A program made the translations under genes and the position numbers. This document shows, in pieces, positions 1 to 9,050 of a stretch of 64,000 nucleotides of DNA. The notes below the pieces were generated by a model, which ran no database searches, was not told the DNA's origin, and saw nothing but the letters and a program-made list of their open reading frames with translations. Every line of letters begins with the position of its first letter. Position 1 is the stretch's first letter. Source of the DNA: Neisseria lisongii (GTDB lineage: Bacteria > Pseudomonadota > Gammaproteobacteria > Burkholderiales > Neisseriaceae); NCBI RefSeq assembly GCF_028463985.1, contig NZ_CP116766.1, positions 310,001-374,000 on the forward strand, in the 5' to 3' direction.

Positions 1-30
1 TTAGACTATTTTAATTTAAAGAGGTGCAAG

Positions 31-453
31 ATGAAATTAAGATATTTATCGCTGATGATTATGCCTTTATTATCTGCCTGCGGGGGATTGCCTGCTTGTG
101 ATTCAAAGGAGGCAAGGAATTTAATTGAGCAAATAATCAATCAACGTTCTATTGAAGTCGGAAAATTTGTCAAATTAGATGAAATTGAAGAGTCTGCATA
201 TGGAACAATTCCTGCAAAGAAACCATTTAAATACCAAAGTTTACGTGATCTGCGTAAAAATGAAAATGGTGAGCTTTATGTTGTTGGAGAATCTGCTAAA
301 GTTGATGAGATTAATGCTAAGAACTATAACGAGAAATCTGAAGTTCGTGTTTGTACGGCAGACCTGATTACAACTTATGGAACTGAAAATATTACTTACA
401 ACATTTCTTGGCAAGATAAAGATCAGGGTATGTTTGAGGTAGAAGTAAGATAA
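31..453 (+). CDS. Small predicted lipoprotein, function unknown
   Basis: A 140-residue protein with a short basic start, a hydrophobic stretch and a lipobox ending L-S-A-C at residues 14-17, so it should be lipidated at Cys17 and exported. A good ribosome site (gaggtg) lies just before the ATG. Four further cysteines or polar blocks follow, but I recognise no family. Base composition is lower in GC than the neighbouring housekeeping genes, which suggests an accessory gene. It is convergent with hemH and followed by two hairpins. The upstream context is cut off by the window edge, so operon membership cannot be judged. Confidence 0.65.
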   Translation: MKLRYLSLMIMPLLSACGGLPACDSKEARNLIEQIINQRSIEVGKFVKLDEIEESAYGTIPAKKPFKYQSLRDLRKNENGELYVVGESAKVDEINAKNYNEKSEVRVCTADLITTYGTENITYNISWQDKDQGMFEVEVR

Positions 454-477
454 TTTTGAATAAAAAGGAAGTTTTGT

Positions 478-505
478 AGAGGGCAACTTGTTGCCCTCTA
501 ATTTC
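478..505 (+). terminator. Hairpin after lipoprotein gene
   Basis: Perfect stem AGAGGGCAAC/GTTGCCCTCT with a tiny loop, 25 bases after the stop, followed by only a weak T run. The core GGCAACTTGTTGCC recurs in the hairpin near 17690. Confidence 0.5.
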
Positions 506-629
506 AAACAGCGTGTAGCATATATGCTCAGTATGTACGTGGCTGTTGGGTTTTGCTATGCTGTTTGAAAAGGAATAAGGGTGGTGCTACGGTTAACAAT
601 CAGATTTTATCAAAGCCGGTAAATATTTT

Positions 630-661
630 AGGCCGTCTGAAAATCGATTTTCAGACGGCCT
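630..661. terminator. Inverted DUS-pair terminator
   Basis: Two uptake sequences head to head (GGCCGTCTGAAAA and its complement) form a stem between the convergent lipoprotein gene and hemH. Such pairs commonly end transcription in Neisseria. Confidence 0.7.
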
Positions 662-674
662 ATTTGATACAGAA

Positions 675-1685
675 TTACTCCCAGCCTTGCAGATTGCGTT
701 TGGCTAAATCGGTTAGTGCCGCAATCCAAGCCGGATTATCGTTGAGGCAGGGGATGTAGTGGTATTGTTTGCCGCCGGCTTCGTGGAATTCTTCCCGTCC
801 GGCCAAGGCGATTTCTTCCATGGTTTCGAGGCAGTCGGCCGTAAAGCCGGGGCAGAAGACATCGAGTTTGGTAATGCCTTGTTTGGGAAGCTGTTTGAAC
901 AGTGTCTGGGTGCTGGGAGCAATCCATTTGGCTTTGCCGAACTGGCTTTGGAAGGAAACGACATAATCGTCTTCGCTCAAACCCAAGCGTTGCGCCAGCA
1001 GGCGGGCGGTGTGGCGGCATTCGTCGGGGTAGGGGTCGCCGTCGTCGTGGTTTTTCTGCGGAATGCCGTGGAAACTCAGCATCAGTTTTTCGCCGCGGCC
1101 GTTTTGCGACCAATAGGCTTGGATATGCTGCGCCATGGCATCGATATAGCCGCTGTCGTCATAAAAACGGGAAACGGTACGCAGGCTCATTTGGTTGCGC
1201 TGCTGCAAAAGCTGCGCCAAAACTTTATCGACGGCGGCACCGGTGCTGGAGGCGGCGTATTGCGGATATAGGGGAATGACCAGCAGTTTGCCGACACCTT
1301 GGTTTTTTAAATCCTCTAAAACATCGGCTACGCTCGGATTGCCGTAAGTCATGGCGTGGCGGACAATGATATTGGGGAGGGCGGCGGCTAGGGCTTGGGT
1401 TTGGCGTTCGGTATAAACGGCCAGTGGCGAGCCTTGGTCAAACCAGATTTTTTGGTAACCGTGGGCGCTTTTTTTCGGGCGCAGGGTTAGCACTAAGCCC
1501 CGCAAAATCGGTTGCCACAAGAGTGTGGGCAATTCAACCACCCGCTGATCGGAGAGAAATTCTTTGAGATAGGGTTTCACCGCCTGCGCTGTCGGCGCAT
1601 CGGGCGTGCCTAAATTCAGCAGCAAAACGGCGGTTTGGGTTTGTTGGGTGTATTGCAGGGCGGGTTCGTTTAAAAAGCGGGACAT
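675..1685 (-). CDS. hemH: Ferrochelatase
   Basis: A 336-residue protein matching the usual length of bacterial ferrochelatase, which inserts Fe2+ into protoporphyrin IX in the last step of heme synthesis. The start L-L-L-N-L-G-T-P-D-A-P is the family's N-terminal signature. S-F-H-G-I-P carries the catalytic histidine, and C-P-G-F-T-A-D-C-L-E-T-M-E-E is the conserved C-terminal block. It stands alone, convergent with the gene to its left. Upstream, toward dctA, the spacer is AT-rich. No regulatory site was recognised for it. Confidence 0.95.
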   Translation of the reverse strand: MSRFLNEPALQYTQQTQTAVLLLNLGTPDAPTAQAVKPYLKEFLSDQRVVELPTLLWQPILRGLVLTLRPKKSAHGYQKIWFDQGSPLAVYTERQTQALAAALPNIIVRHAMTYGNPSVADVLEDLKNQGVGKLLVIPLYPQYAASSTGAAVDKVLAQLLQQRNQMSLRTVSRFYDDSGYIDAMAQHIQAYWSQNGRGEKLMLSFHGIPQKNHDDGDPYPDECRHTARLLAQRLGLSEDDYVVSFQSQFGKAKWIAPSTQTLFKQLPKQGITKLDVFCPGFTADCLETMEEIALAGREEFHEAGGKQYHYIPCLNDNPAWIAALTDLAKRNLQGWE

Positions 1686-2042
1686 GGTTATCAGCTTAAT
1701 CGGTGGTCGGAATAAAGCCGTATTCTAGCAATAATCAGGCCGTCTGAAAAACGGCATATTAAAGGGAATTGTTGCGGCCTGTAATCTGAAAAGTATGCAG
1801 GATTCGGGTTAAGGCATGTTAAATCAACTGTGGGAAAATGGTTTTTCTATCTGAATGGTTGGTGGATTGGGGTAAAATTGTCAACAAAATAAAAATATTA
1901 TTCTAATATTTTCATAAATATAGATTTTAACTATCTATTATTATTTGAAATTTTAATAAATTGACGATAAATTACAGTTTTATACAAATTCAACTTTAAA
2001 CCCGATTATTTTTCTTCTTCTTTTCCAAAAAAGGAACAGACC
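1686..2042. other. AT-rich spacer with candidate dctA promoter
   Basis: A 357-base gap between divergent hemH and dctA. It holds one uptake sequence near 1739 and a long AT-rich tract. A candidate promoter for dctA is TTGACG at 1961 with TACAAA at 1983 (16-base spacer). An AAGGA ribosome site precedes the dctA ATG. No open frame of note was seen. Confidence 0.45.
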
Positions 2043-3362
2043 ATGTTACATCTTGATACAGACGAGCTGAACAGTCGGCCGCCTAAGCAAAAATTTTATC
2101 AAGTGCTGTATGTGCAGGTGATTTTTGCGATTGTTGTCGGCATTTTGTTGGGGCATTTTTACCCGAGCATCGGCGAAAGTATGCAGCCTTTGGGTACGGC
2201 GTTTATCAAGCTGGTGAAAATGATTATTGCGCCGGTGATTTTCCTGACGGTGGTAACCGGCATTACCGGCATGGGTAATATGAAGGCGGTCGGACGTGTG
2301 GCGGGCAAAGCCATGATTTACTTCCTGACTTTTTCCACACTGGCACTGGTGGTCGGATTGATTGTCTCCAACATTATCCAGCCGGGTGCAGGTTTGAATA
2401 TTGACCCGAGTACGCTCAATTCAGACAAAGTATCGGAATACCTCTCCAAAGCACATGAAAGCACCATTACCGGCTTTTTGATGAACATTATTCCGACCAC
2501 TGTGTTAAGCCCGCTGATGGGCGGCGACATTCTGCAGGTTTTGTTTGTTTCTGTATTGTTCGGTTTCGCACTGGCTTCGGTCGGCGACAAAGCCCAACCG
2601 GTGATTCAGTTTCTGCAAGACTTGTCCGCACCCGTATTCAAAATGGTTTCGATTTTGATGAAAGCTGCGCCGATTGGTGCATTCGGCGCAATGGCATTCA
2701 CCATCGGCAAATACGGCATCAGCTCTATCAGCAATCTGTTTATGCTGGTAATGACTTTCTATATCACCTCGATTTTGTTCGTTATCGTGATTTTGGGTGC
2801 AGTGGCACGCTACAACGGTTTTTCCATCATCAAAATGATTCGTTATATTAAAGACGAATTGTGGCTGGTGTTGGGTACATCGTCTTCCGAATCTGCCCTG
2901 CCGACCCTGATGCAGAAAATGGAAGCTGCCGGTTGCGAAAAATCCGTAGTCGGTCTGGTAATTCCGACCGGTTACTCGTTCAACCTTGATGGCACCAATA
3001 TCTATATGACCATGGCGGCACTGTTTATTGCCCAAGCCACCAACACCGATTTGACCCTTACCCACCAAATTACCCTGCTGCTGGTGGCGATGCTCAGTTC
3101 CAAAGGTGCGGCGGGCGTAACCGGAGCCGGCTTCATCACACTGGCGGCAACCTTGTCTGTCGTGCCGGGTTTGCCGGTAGAAGGCATGGCACTGATTTTG
3201 GGCATCGACCGCTTTATGTCCGAATGCCGTGCTTTGACCAACCTTGTCGGCAACGCCTGCGCCTCAATTGTTGTCGCCCGCTGGGAAAATGCTTTGGATA
3301 AAGACAAACTCGATGCGGCATTAAACGGTAAATTGAAAGTGAACACCGATTCAAGCCATTAA
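2043..3362 (+). CDS. dctA: C4-dicarboxylate:cation symporter (DctA type)
   Basis: A 439-residue inner-membrane transporter of the dicarboxylate/amino acid:cation symporter family. The N-terminal block (F-Y-Q-V-L-Y-V-Q-V, then L-L-G-H-F-Y-P) and K-M-I-I-A-P-V-I-F are typical of DctA, importers of succinate, fumarate and malate. The re-entrant loop motifs are present: the serine-rich G-T-S-S-S-E-S-A-L-P near residue 280 and N-L-D-G-T near 320. About eight membrane segments are visible. A glutamate-specific relative is possible, but the DctA-like start favours C4-dicarboxylates. Monocistronic, ending at a strong bidirectional terminator shared with tgt. Confidence 0.85.
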   Translation: MLHLDTDELNSRPPKQKFYQVLYVQVIFAIVVGILLGHFYPSIGESMQPLGTAFIKLVKMIIAPVIFLTVVTGITGMGNMKAVGRVAGKAMIYFLTFSTLALVVGLIVSNIIQPGAGLNIDPSTLNSDKVSEYLSKAHESTITGFLMNIIPTTVLSPLMGGDILQVLFVSVLFGFALASVGDKAQPVIQFLQDLSAPVFKMVSILMKAAPIGAFGAMAFTIGKYGISSISNLFMLVMTFYITSILFVIVILGAVARYNGFSIIKMIRYIKDELWLVLGTSSSESALPTLMQKMEAAGCEKSVVGLVIPTGYSFNLDGTNIYMTMAALFIAQATNTDLTLTHQITLLLVAMLSSKGAAGVTGAGFITLAATLSVVPGLPVEGMALILGIDRFMSECRALTNLVGNACASIVVARWENALDKDKLDAALNGKLKVNTDSSH

Positions 3363-3377
3363 TCCTAATTCTTGAGT

Positions 3378-3447
3378 TATAGTGGATGAACTTAACTTTC
3401 GCTACGGCGTTGCTGCCTTGTATCGAAAATTAATTAAATCCGCTATA
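3378..3447. repeat. Short Correia-like element, arm type GGATTAACTTAATTTTCG
   Basis: TATAG...CTATA element of 70 bases. The left arm and the complement of the right arm agree over about 24 bases with few mismatches, and only the core GCGTTG/CTTGTA is left between them. The arm sequence differs from every other copy in the window. Confidence 0.6.
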
Positions 3448-3450
3448 GAA

Positions 3451-3495
3451 AAAACGAGGCCGTCTGAAAATGCGATTTTCAGACGGCCTCGTTTT
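3451..3495. terminator. Bidirectional terminator between dctA and tgt
   Basis: A long perfect stem AAAACGAGGCCGTCTGAAAA with its complement, ending in TTTT on both strands. It is built on an inverted uptake-sequence pair between convergent genes. Confidence 0.85.
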
Positions 3496-3510
3496 ATGTT
3501 GCTTTGCTTA

Positions 3511-4626
<1,116 letters not shown>

Positions 4627-4849
4627 AATGTCGGTTTTGTTTAAAAGTCTGAAAATAGAATAGGGCGATTATAGTCAATTTACGGGAAAACTGCATAACG
4701 AATGCAGACCGGTTTTGCATGATTGGCGGCACAGTATCGTCTGCTTGCGGGAAAAGTGCGGCGAAATTCAGACGGCATGGGCGATAGGCCGTCTGAAAAA
4801 CAGGTTTCGTGCTTGCCAAGTTAAGGGGCAATCATATAGAATTACAGAC

Positions 4850-4956
4850 CATAGTGGAACTACCTCAAGGTACTATAGCGTTGGCTTGCCTTGCCGTATT
4901 ACTCATATTGTCTGCGGCTCGCCGTCTTACTATTACCTTGAGGTAGCTCCACTATA
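4850..4956. repeat. Correia-like element, short form, arm GAACTACCTCAAGGTA
   Basis: 107 bases with near-perfect terminal arms (ATAGTGGAACTACCTCAAGGTA and its complement). The core resembles the Correia core (GCGTTGGCTTGCC, then TGTCTGCGGCTCGCC). It lies about 200 bases upstream of thrS. The arm sequence is unique to this copy. Confidence 0.8.
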
Positions 4957-5157
4957 AATTTTGCCGAAATCCGCCTTGCTGCTAAAACACTTGTTTTTTG
5001 TGCAGCACCGGCTTGTTTAACAGGGAAAATTCCCGCTGACAGGCCGTCTGAAAATAAAGACGCTGCGGTTTCGGTGCAGCAAACGATTTTATACGGCTGT
5101 GCAATGCCGGAAAATACCGCACCCACGCACGGCACTTCTCAATTTGGAGCTTTTTTG

Positions 5158-7071
5158 ATGTTGAACATTACCTTGCCCGACGGCTCAGTCCGCCAATATG
5201 AATCACCGGTTACCGTGGCGCAGATTGCCGCCTCAATCGGCGCAGGATTGGCGAAAGCAACGGTGGCGGGTAAAGTCAACGGCAAGCTGGTCGATGCCTG
5301 CGATCCGATTACTGAAGACGCTTCCGTGCAGATTATCACGCCGAAAGACAAAGAAGGCGTGGAAATTATCCGCCACTCTTGCGCCCACTTGGTCGGCCAC
5401 GCTGTCAAACAGCTTTATCCGAATGCCAAAATGGTTATCGGTCCGGTGATTGAAGACGGTTTTTATTACGATATTGCGACTGAAAAACCGTTTACGCCGG
5501 AAGATGTAGCAGCGATTGAAGAGCGCATGAAGGCATTGATTGCGCAGGATTATGATGTCGTTAAAGTAATGACGCCCCGTGCCGAAACCATCAAAACCTT
5601 CCAAGAGCGCGGCGAAGAATACAAACTGCGCCTGATTGACGATATGCCCGAAGTCGAAGCCATGGGTCTGTATCATCATCAGGAATATGTCGATATGTGC
5701 CGCGGCCCGCACGTTCCCAATACCCGTTTCCTGAAAAATTTCAAGCTCACCAAACTGGCGGGCGCTTACTGGCGAGGCGACAGCAACAATGAAATGCTGC
5801 AACGTGTGTACGGCACAGCTTGGGCAAGCAAAGACGAGTTAAAAGCCTATATCCAGCGGATCGAAGAAGCTGAAAAACGGGATCACCGCAAACTGGGTAA
5901 ACAGTTGGACTTGTTCCACTTGCAAGACGAAGCGCCGGGCATGGTGTTCTGGCACCCGAAAGGTTGGGCATTGTGGCAGGCGATTGAGCAACACATGCGC
6001 AAAGAGCTGGATGCCGCCGGTTATAAAGAAGTCAAAACGCCCCAAATCATGGATAAAACCTTTTGGGAAAAATCCGGCCATTGGGATAATTACAAAGACA
6101 ATATGTTCGTAACCAATTCGGAAAAACGGGAATATGCGGTTAAACCGATGAACTGTCCGGGTCATGTGCAGATTTTCAACAACGGTCTGCGCTCATACCG
6201 TGATTTGCCGATGCGTTTGGCAGAATTCGGTTCATGCCACCGCAACGAGCCGAGCGGTGCGCTGCACGGCCTGATGCGTGTGCGTGGCTTTGTGCAGGAC
6301 GATGCACATATTTTCTGTACCGAAGAGCAAATCGTTGCCGAAGCGCAAGCCTTTAACGAATTGCTGGTGCGGATTTACAAACAGTTCGGCTTCCATGATG
6401 TATCGGTAAAACTGTCGCTGCGTCCGGAAAAACGTGCCGGTTCCGATGAAATTTGGGACAGAGCCGAACAGGGCTTGCGTGAAGCTCTGACCGCCTGCGG
6501 CGTAGAGTGGGAAGAATTGCCGGGCGAAGGTGCATTCTACGGCCCGAAAATCGAATATCATGTTAAAGATGCCTTGGGTCGTTCTTGGCAGTGCGGCACA
6601 TTGCAACTGGATTTCGTATTACCCGAACGCCTGAACGCCGAATACGTTACCGAAAACAACGACCGGGCCCGTCCGGTGATGCTGCACCGTGCGATTTTGG
6701 GTTCGCTGGAGCGCTTTATCGGCATCTTGATTGAAAACCATGCCGGTTCGTTCCCGCTGTGGCTGGCGCCGGTGCAGATGGTGATTATGAACATCACCGA
6801 AAATCAGGCAGACTATTGCCGAGAAGTCGCCGCCAAACTGCAGGCCGCAGGCTTCCGTGTAGAATTGGATTTGCGTAACGAAAAAATCGGCTACAAAATT
6901 CGGGACAACAGCCAATACCGTTTCCCTTACCAAATCGTTGTCGGCGATAAAGAGAAACAGGAAAACAAAGTGGCCGTGCGCCGCAAAGCAGAAGACTTGG
7001 GTTCGCTCGATTTAGATGATTTTATTGCAAAACTGCAACAGGAAATCACCGAATCCCTCGTTAATCATTAA
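5158..7071 (+). CDS. thrS: Threonyl-tRNA synthetase
   Basis: A 637-residue class II synthetase. The frame is open 28 codons further upstream, but the ATG at 5158, giving M-L-N-I-T-L-P-D-G-S, matches the normal start, and GGAG precedes it. Order of domains: TGS (about 1-61), the HxxxH-type editing domain (H-S-C-A-H-L-V-G-H near 65-75 and the later C-R-G-P-H), the catalytic core with zinc ligands in M-N-C-P-G-H and D-D-A-H-I-F, and the anticodon-binding domain from about 530. It heads the conserved thrS-infC-rpmI-rplT cluster, with infC 17 bases downstream. Confidence 0.97.
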   Translation: MLNITLPDGSVRQYESPVTVAQIAASIGAGLAKATVAGKVNGKLVDACDPITEDASVQIITPKDKEGVEIIRHSCAHLVGHAVKQLYPNAKMVIGPVIEDGFYYDIATEKPFTPEDVAAIEERMKALIAQDYDVVKVMTPRAETIKTFQERGEEYKLRLIDDMPEVEAMGLYHHQEYVDMCRGPHVPNTRFLKNFKLTKLAGAYWRGDSNNEMLQRVYGTAWASKDELKAYIQRIEEAEKRDHRKLGKQLDLFHLQDEAPGMVFWHPKGWALWQAIEQHMRKELDAAGYKEVKTPQIMDKTFWEKSGHWDNYKDNMFVTNSEKREYAVKPMNCPGHVQIFNNGLRSYRDLPMRLAEFGSCHRNEPSGALHGLMRVRGFVQDDAHIFCTEEQIVAEAQAFNELLVRIYKQFGFHDVSVKLSLRPEKRAGSDEIWDRAEQGLREALTACGVEWEELPGEGAFYGPKIEYHVKDALGRSWQCGTLQLDFVLPERLNAEYVTENNDRARPVMLHRAILGSLERFIGILIENHAGSFPLWLAPVQMVIMNITENQADYCREVAAKLQAAGFRVELDLRNEKIGYKIRDNSQYRFPYQIVVGDKEKQENKVAVRRKAEDLGSLDLDDFIAKLQQEITESLVNH

Positions 7072-7088
7072 TCTTTAAAAGGAGTATC

Positions 7089-7610
7089 ATCATCGCTCAA
7101 GAACGCGAAGCACGAATCAACGGCGAAATTACCGCCAAAGAAGTGCGATTAATCAGTGATTCAGGCGAACAGTTGGGAGTAGTGTCTGTTCGTGAGGCTT
7201 TGGCTATGGCTGAAGAGCAGGACGTGGATTTGGTGGAAATTTCCCCCAATGCCAAACCGCCCGTGTGCAAACTTATGGACTACGGTAAATACAAATACCA
7301 AATGGCCAAAAAGCGGGACGAAGCCAAGAAAAACCAAAAACAGGTTCAGATTAAGGAAATCAAATTCCGTCCGGGTACGGATGAAGGCGATTACCAAATC
7401 AAAATGCGCAACATCAACCGCTTTTTGGCAGACGGCGACAAGGTAAAAGTAACCCTGCGTTTCCGCGGTCGTGAGATGGCACACCAACAACTGGGCGCAC
7501 AGCTTCTGGAGCGGGTGAAAGAAGATTTGGCCGAAGTAGTGCAAATCGAGTCTTTCCCGAAAATGGAAGGCCGCCAAATGGTAATGATGATTGCGCCGAA
7601 GAAAAAATAA
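7089..7610 (+). CDS. infC: Translation initiation factor IF-3, ATC start
   Basis: IF-3 binds the 30S subunit and proofreads start-codon choice. No ATG or GTG gives the full N-terminus. The frame upstream of GTG 7143 reads A-Q-E-R-E-A-R-I-N-G-E, the conserved IF-3 start, behind a run of three ATC codons (7086-7094) with ribosome site AAAAGGAG ending at 7084. The start is therefore ATC, at 7089 (173 residues) or 7092. A rare start codon is the basis of IF-3 autoregulation in other bacteria. Both domains and the linker (K-K-N-Q-K-Q-V-Q-I-K-E-I-K-F) are intact. Confidence 0.9.
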   Translation: MIAQEREARINGEITAKEVRLISDSGEQLGVVSVREALAMAEEQDVDLVEISPNAKPPVCKLMDYGKYKYQMAKKRDEAKKNQKQVQIKEIKFRPGTDEGDYQIKMRNINRFLADGDKVKVTLRFRGREMAHQQLGAQLLERVKEDLAEVVQIESFPKMEGRQMVMMIAPKKK

Positions 7611-7757
7611 GGCTATAATTCTCGGCTTATTCCGATTGCCGCACGGAATAGGCTTGAAAAAAGCGGCAAAAACCGTGGTGTTTGGGTTTCAAGTGTTTGA
7701 AAGATTGAAAATTTCAAAGCCCCTTATGCCTTATCTAATAATGAATGGAGTTTTCCC
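7611..7757 (+). promoter_or_regulatory. infC-rpmI spacer with hairpin and possible promoter
   Basis: A TATAAT hexamer lies at 7614. The stem TATTCCG/CGGAATA (about 7628-7650) follows. In several bacteria L20 binds its own leader upstream of rpmI, so this could be an autoregulatory leader. The sequence shows only the hairpin; the L20 role is inferred. Confidence 0.3.
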
Positions 7758-7955
7758 ATGCCTAAAATGAAAACCAAGTCGAGCGCGAAAAAACGCTTCA
7801 AAGTACTGGGTAACGGTGGTGTAAAACGCGGTCATGCGTTCAAAAGTCATATCCTGACCAAAAAAACCACAAAAACCAAACGCCAACTGCGCGGCACCTC
7901 TATGGTGAACGAACGCGATTTGGCTTCTGTTGCTAAAATGTTACCTTACGCTTAA
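7758..7955 (+). CDS. rpmI: 50S ribosomal protein L35
   Basis: A 65-residue, very basic protein with the family signature P-K-M-K-T-K-S-S-A-K-K-R-F at the start, part of the large ribosomal subunit. It is preceded by the ribosome site TGGAG and followed 11 bases later by rplT, the usual order. Length is exactly that of bacterial L35. Confidence 0.97.
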   Translation: MPKMKTKSSAKKRFKVLGNGGVKRGHAFKSHILTKKTTKTKRQLRGTSMVNERDLASVAKMLPYA

Positions 7956-7966
7956 GGAGTTAAACT

Positions 7967-8326
7967 ATGCCACGCGTAAAACGCGGTGTAACCGCTCGTG
8001 CCCGTCACCAAAAAATCTTCGCTTTAGCCAAAGGCTACCGCGGTCGTCGTAAAAACGTTTACCGTGTTGCCAAACAAGCGGTAATGAAAGCCGGTCAATA
8101 CGCTTACCGTGACCGCCGCCAACGCAAACGCCAATTCCGTCAACTGTGGATTGTGCGTATTAACGCCGGTGCCCGTGAAAACGGTCTGTCTTACAGCAAA
8201 TTCATGAACGGCTTGAAACGTGCGGCTATCGAAATCGACCGCAAAGTATTGGCTGATTTGGCTGTATTCGACAAAGCGGCATTTGCCCAACTGGTTGAAA
8301 AAGCAAAAGCTGCTCTGGCTGCTTAA
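7967..8326 (+). CDS. rplT: 50S ribosomal protein L20
   Basis: A 119-residue basic protein, M-P-R-V-K-R-G-V-T-A-R-A-R-H then K-G-Y-R-G-R-R-K-N-V-Y-R, an early assembly protein of the large subunit that binds 23S rRNA. AAGGAG lies in front of the ATG. It is the last gene of the thrS operon, closed by a strong terminator 15 bases later. Confidence 0.98.
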   Translation: MPRVKRGVTARARHQKIFALAKGYRGRRKNVYRVAKQAVMKAGQYAYRDRRQRKRQFRQLWIVRINAGARENGLSYSKFMNGLKRAAIEIDRKVLADLAVFDKAAFAQLVEKAKAALAA

Positions 8327-8336
8327 TCCAAACAGC

Positions 8337-8371
8337 GTAAAAAAGGAAACCTCGGTTTCCTTTTTTTATTT
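8337..8371 (+). terminator. Terminator of the thrS-infC-rpmI-rplT operon
   Basis: Perfect stem AAAGGAAACC/GGTTTCCTTT followed by a long T run, a classical intrinsic terminator. Confidence 0.92.
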
Positions 8372-8437
8372 TCTAAAACAAAATATCAGCAAATTAGGCC
8401 GTCTGAAAACCGGAAACAGATTGTAATATTTGTTTTT

Positions 8438-8500
8438 TATATAGTGAATTAACTGAATAATCCATACAATTTAATCCGATACTTGTAGGGTGCGGGCCAA
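8438..8500. repeat. Partial copy of dispersed repeat B (left end)
   Basis: TATAGTGAATTAACTGAATAATCCATAC matches the left end of the complete repeats at 41046 and 48601. The rest has diverged into a GTAGGGTGCGGGCC segment. Confidence 0.5.
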
Positions 8501-8532
8501 AGCACGCACCTGTTCTGTGCATTTTATGTCGA

Positions 8533-8611
8533 AGCCGTCTGAAAATCCGATTTTAGCTTCGCAGAAACTCGCTACGCTCGTTTTGGCGAAACCTGCGGTT
8601 TTCAGACGGCA
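8533..8611. repeat. Repeat D: DUS-flanked GCAGAAACTCGCTACGCTCG block
   Basis: A block containing GCAGAAACTCGCTACGCTCG and TTTTGGCGAAACCTGCGG lies between inverted uptake sequences. Related blocks occur at 60003 and 63380. Confidence 0.65.
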
Positions 8612-8616
8612 TTCAT

Positions 8617-8748
8617 GTGGAATTTAAAGAGCACGTGCATGCTTAGGCAAGTACGCTACACACCGTTCCCCGTCCCGCTGGCGGGAAGAGATTAGGGGAA
8701 GGGTGGCTCGTTGTGGTGCCATATTTTTTTCGGTTGATTTACTATATT
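8617..8748. repeat. Repeat C: CACCGTTCCCCGTCCCGCTGGCGGGAAG block
   Basis: ACGTGCATGCTTAGGCAAGTACGCTACACACC, then a CCCGCTGGCGGG palindrome, ending GGTTGATTTACTATA. Copies or partial copies occur at 27630 and 57049, with a related ACGTGCATGCTT palindrome at 63282. Confidence 0.6.
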
Positions 8749-8906
8749 TGCTCCCGATTTTCAGACGGCCTCTATCCGATAGGTTGTTGATTTGTTTCAA
8801 AGCCTGTTTTTTTATGGCAATTTACGTTAAAATACGGCTCATTTGTTAAACGGATTGGCCTATTATTCGGGCTGTCTGAAACGCTTCGGCTGATTTGCTC
8901 ATCAAA

Positions 8907-8945
8907 TAAGAAATCCACCACGCTGCTTAGTGTGGCATTTTCTTA
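8907..8945 (+). promoter_or_regulatory. Terminator-like hairpin in the pheS leader
   Basis: TAAGAAAtCCACCAC and GTGTGGcaTTTTCTTA pair almost fully, about 105 bases before pheS. The shape (A-rich rise, GC stem, T-rich fall) resembles an attenuator. No phenylalanine-rich leader peptide was found ahead of it. Confidence 0.4.
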
Positions 8946-9050
8946 TTCCAACGTTATCGGCAAAGCGGACAGGCGGCCTTGTTTTTATTGGATGATATTA
9001 AAAGCCAATGGGGCAGAGAGCCATCAACCACAAACGCTAAAAGAATCATT

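Noticed and set aside
630..661. CRISPR array made of the regularly recurring GCCGTCTGAA units
   Set aside because: The units are DNA uptake sequences spread irregularly over the whole window, often as inverted pairs; there are no equal spacers and no cas genes.
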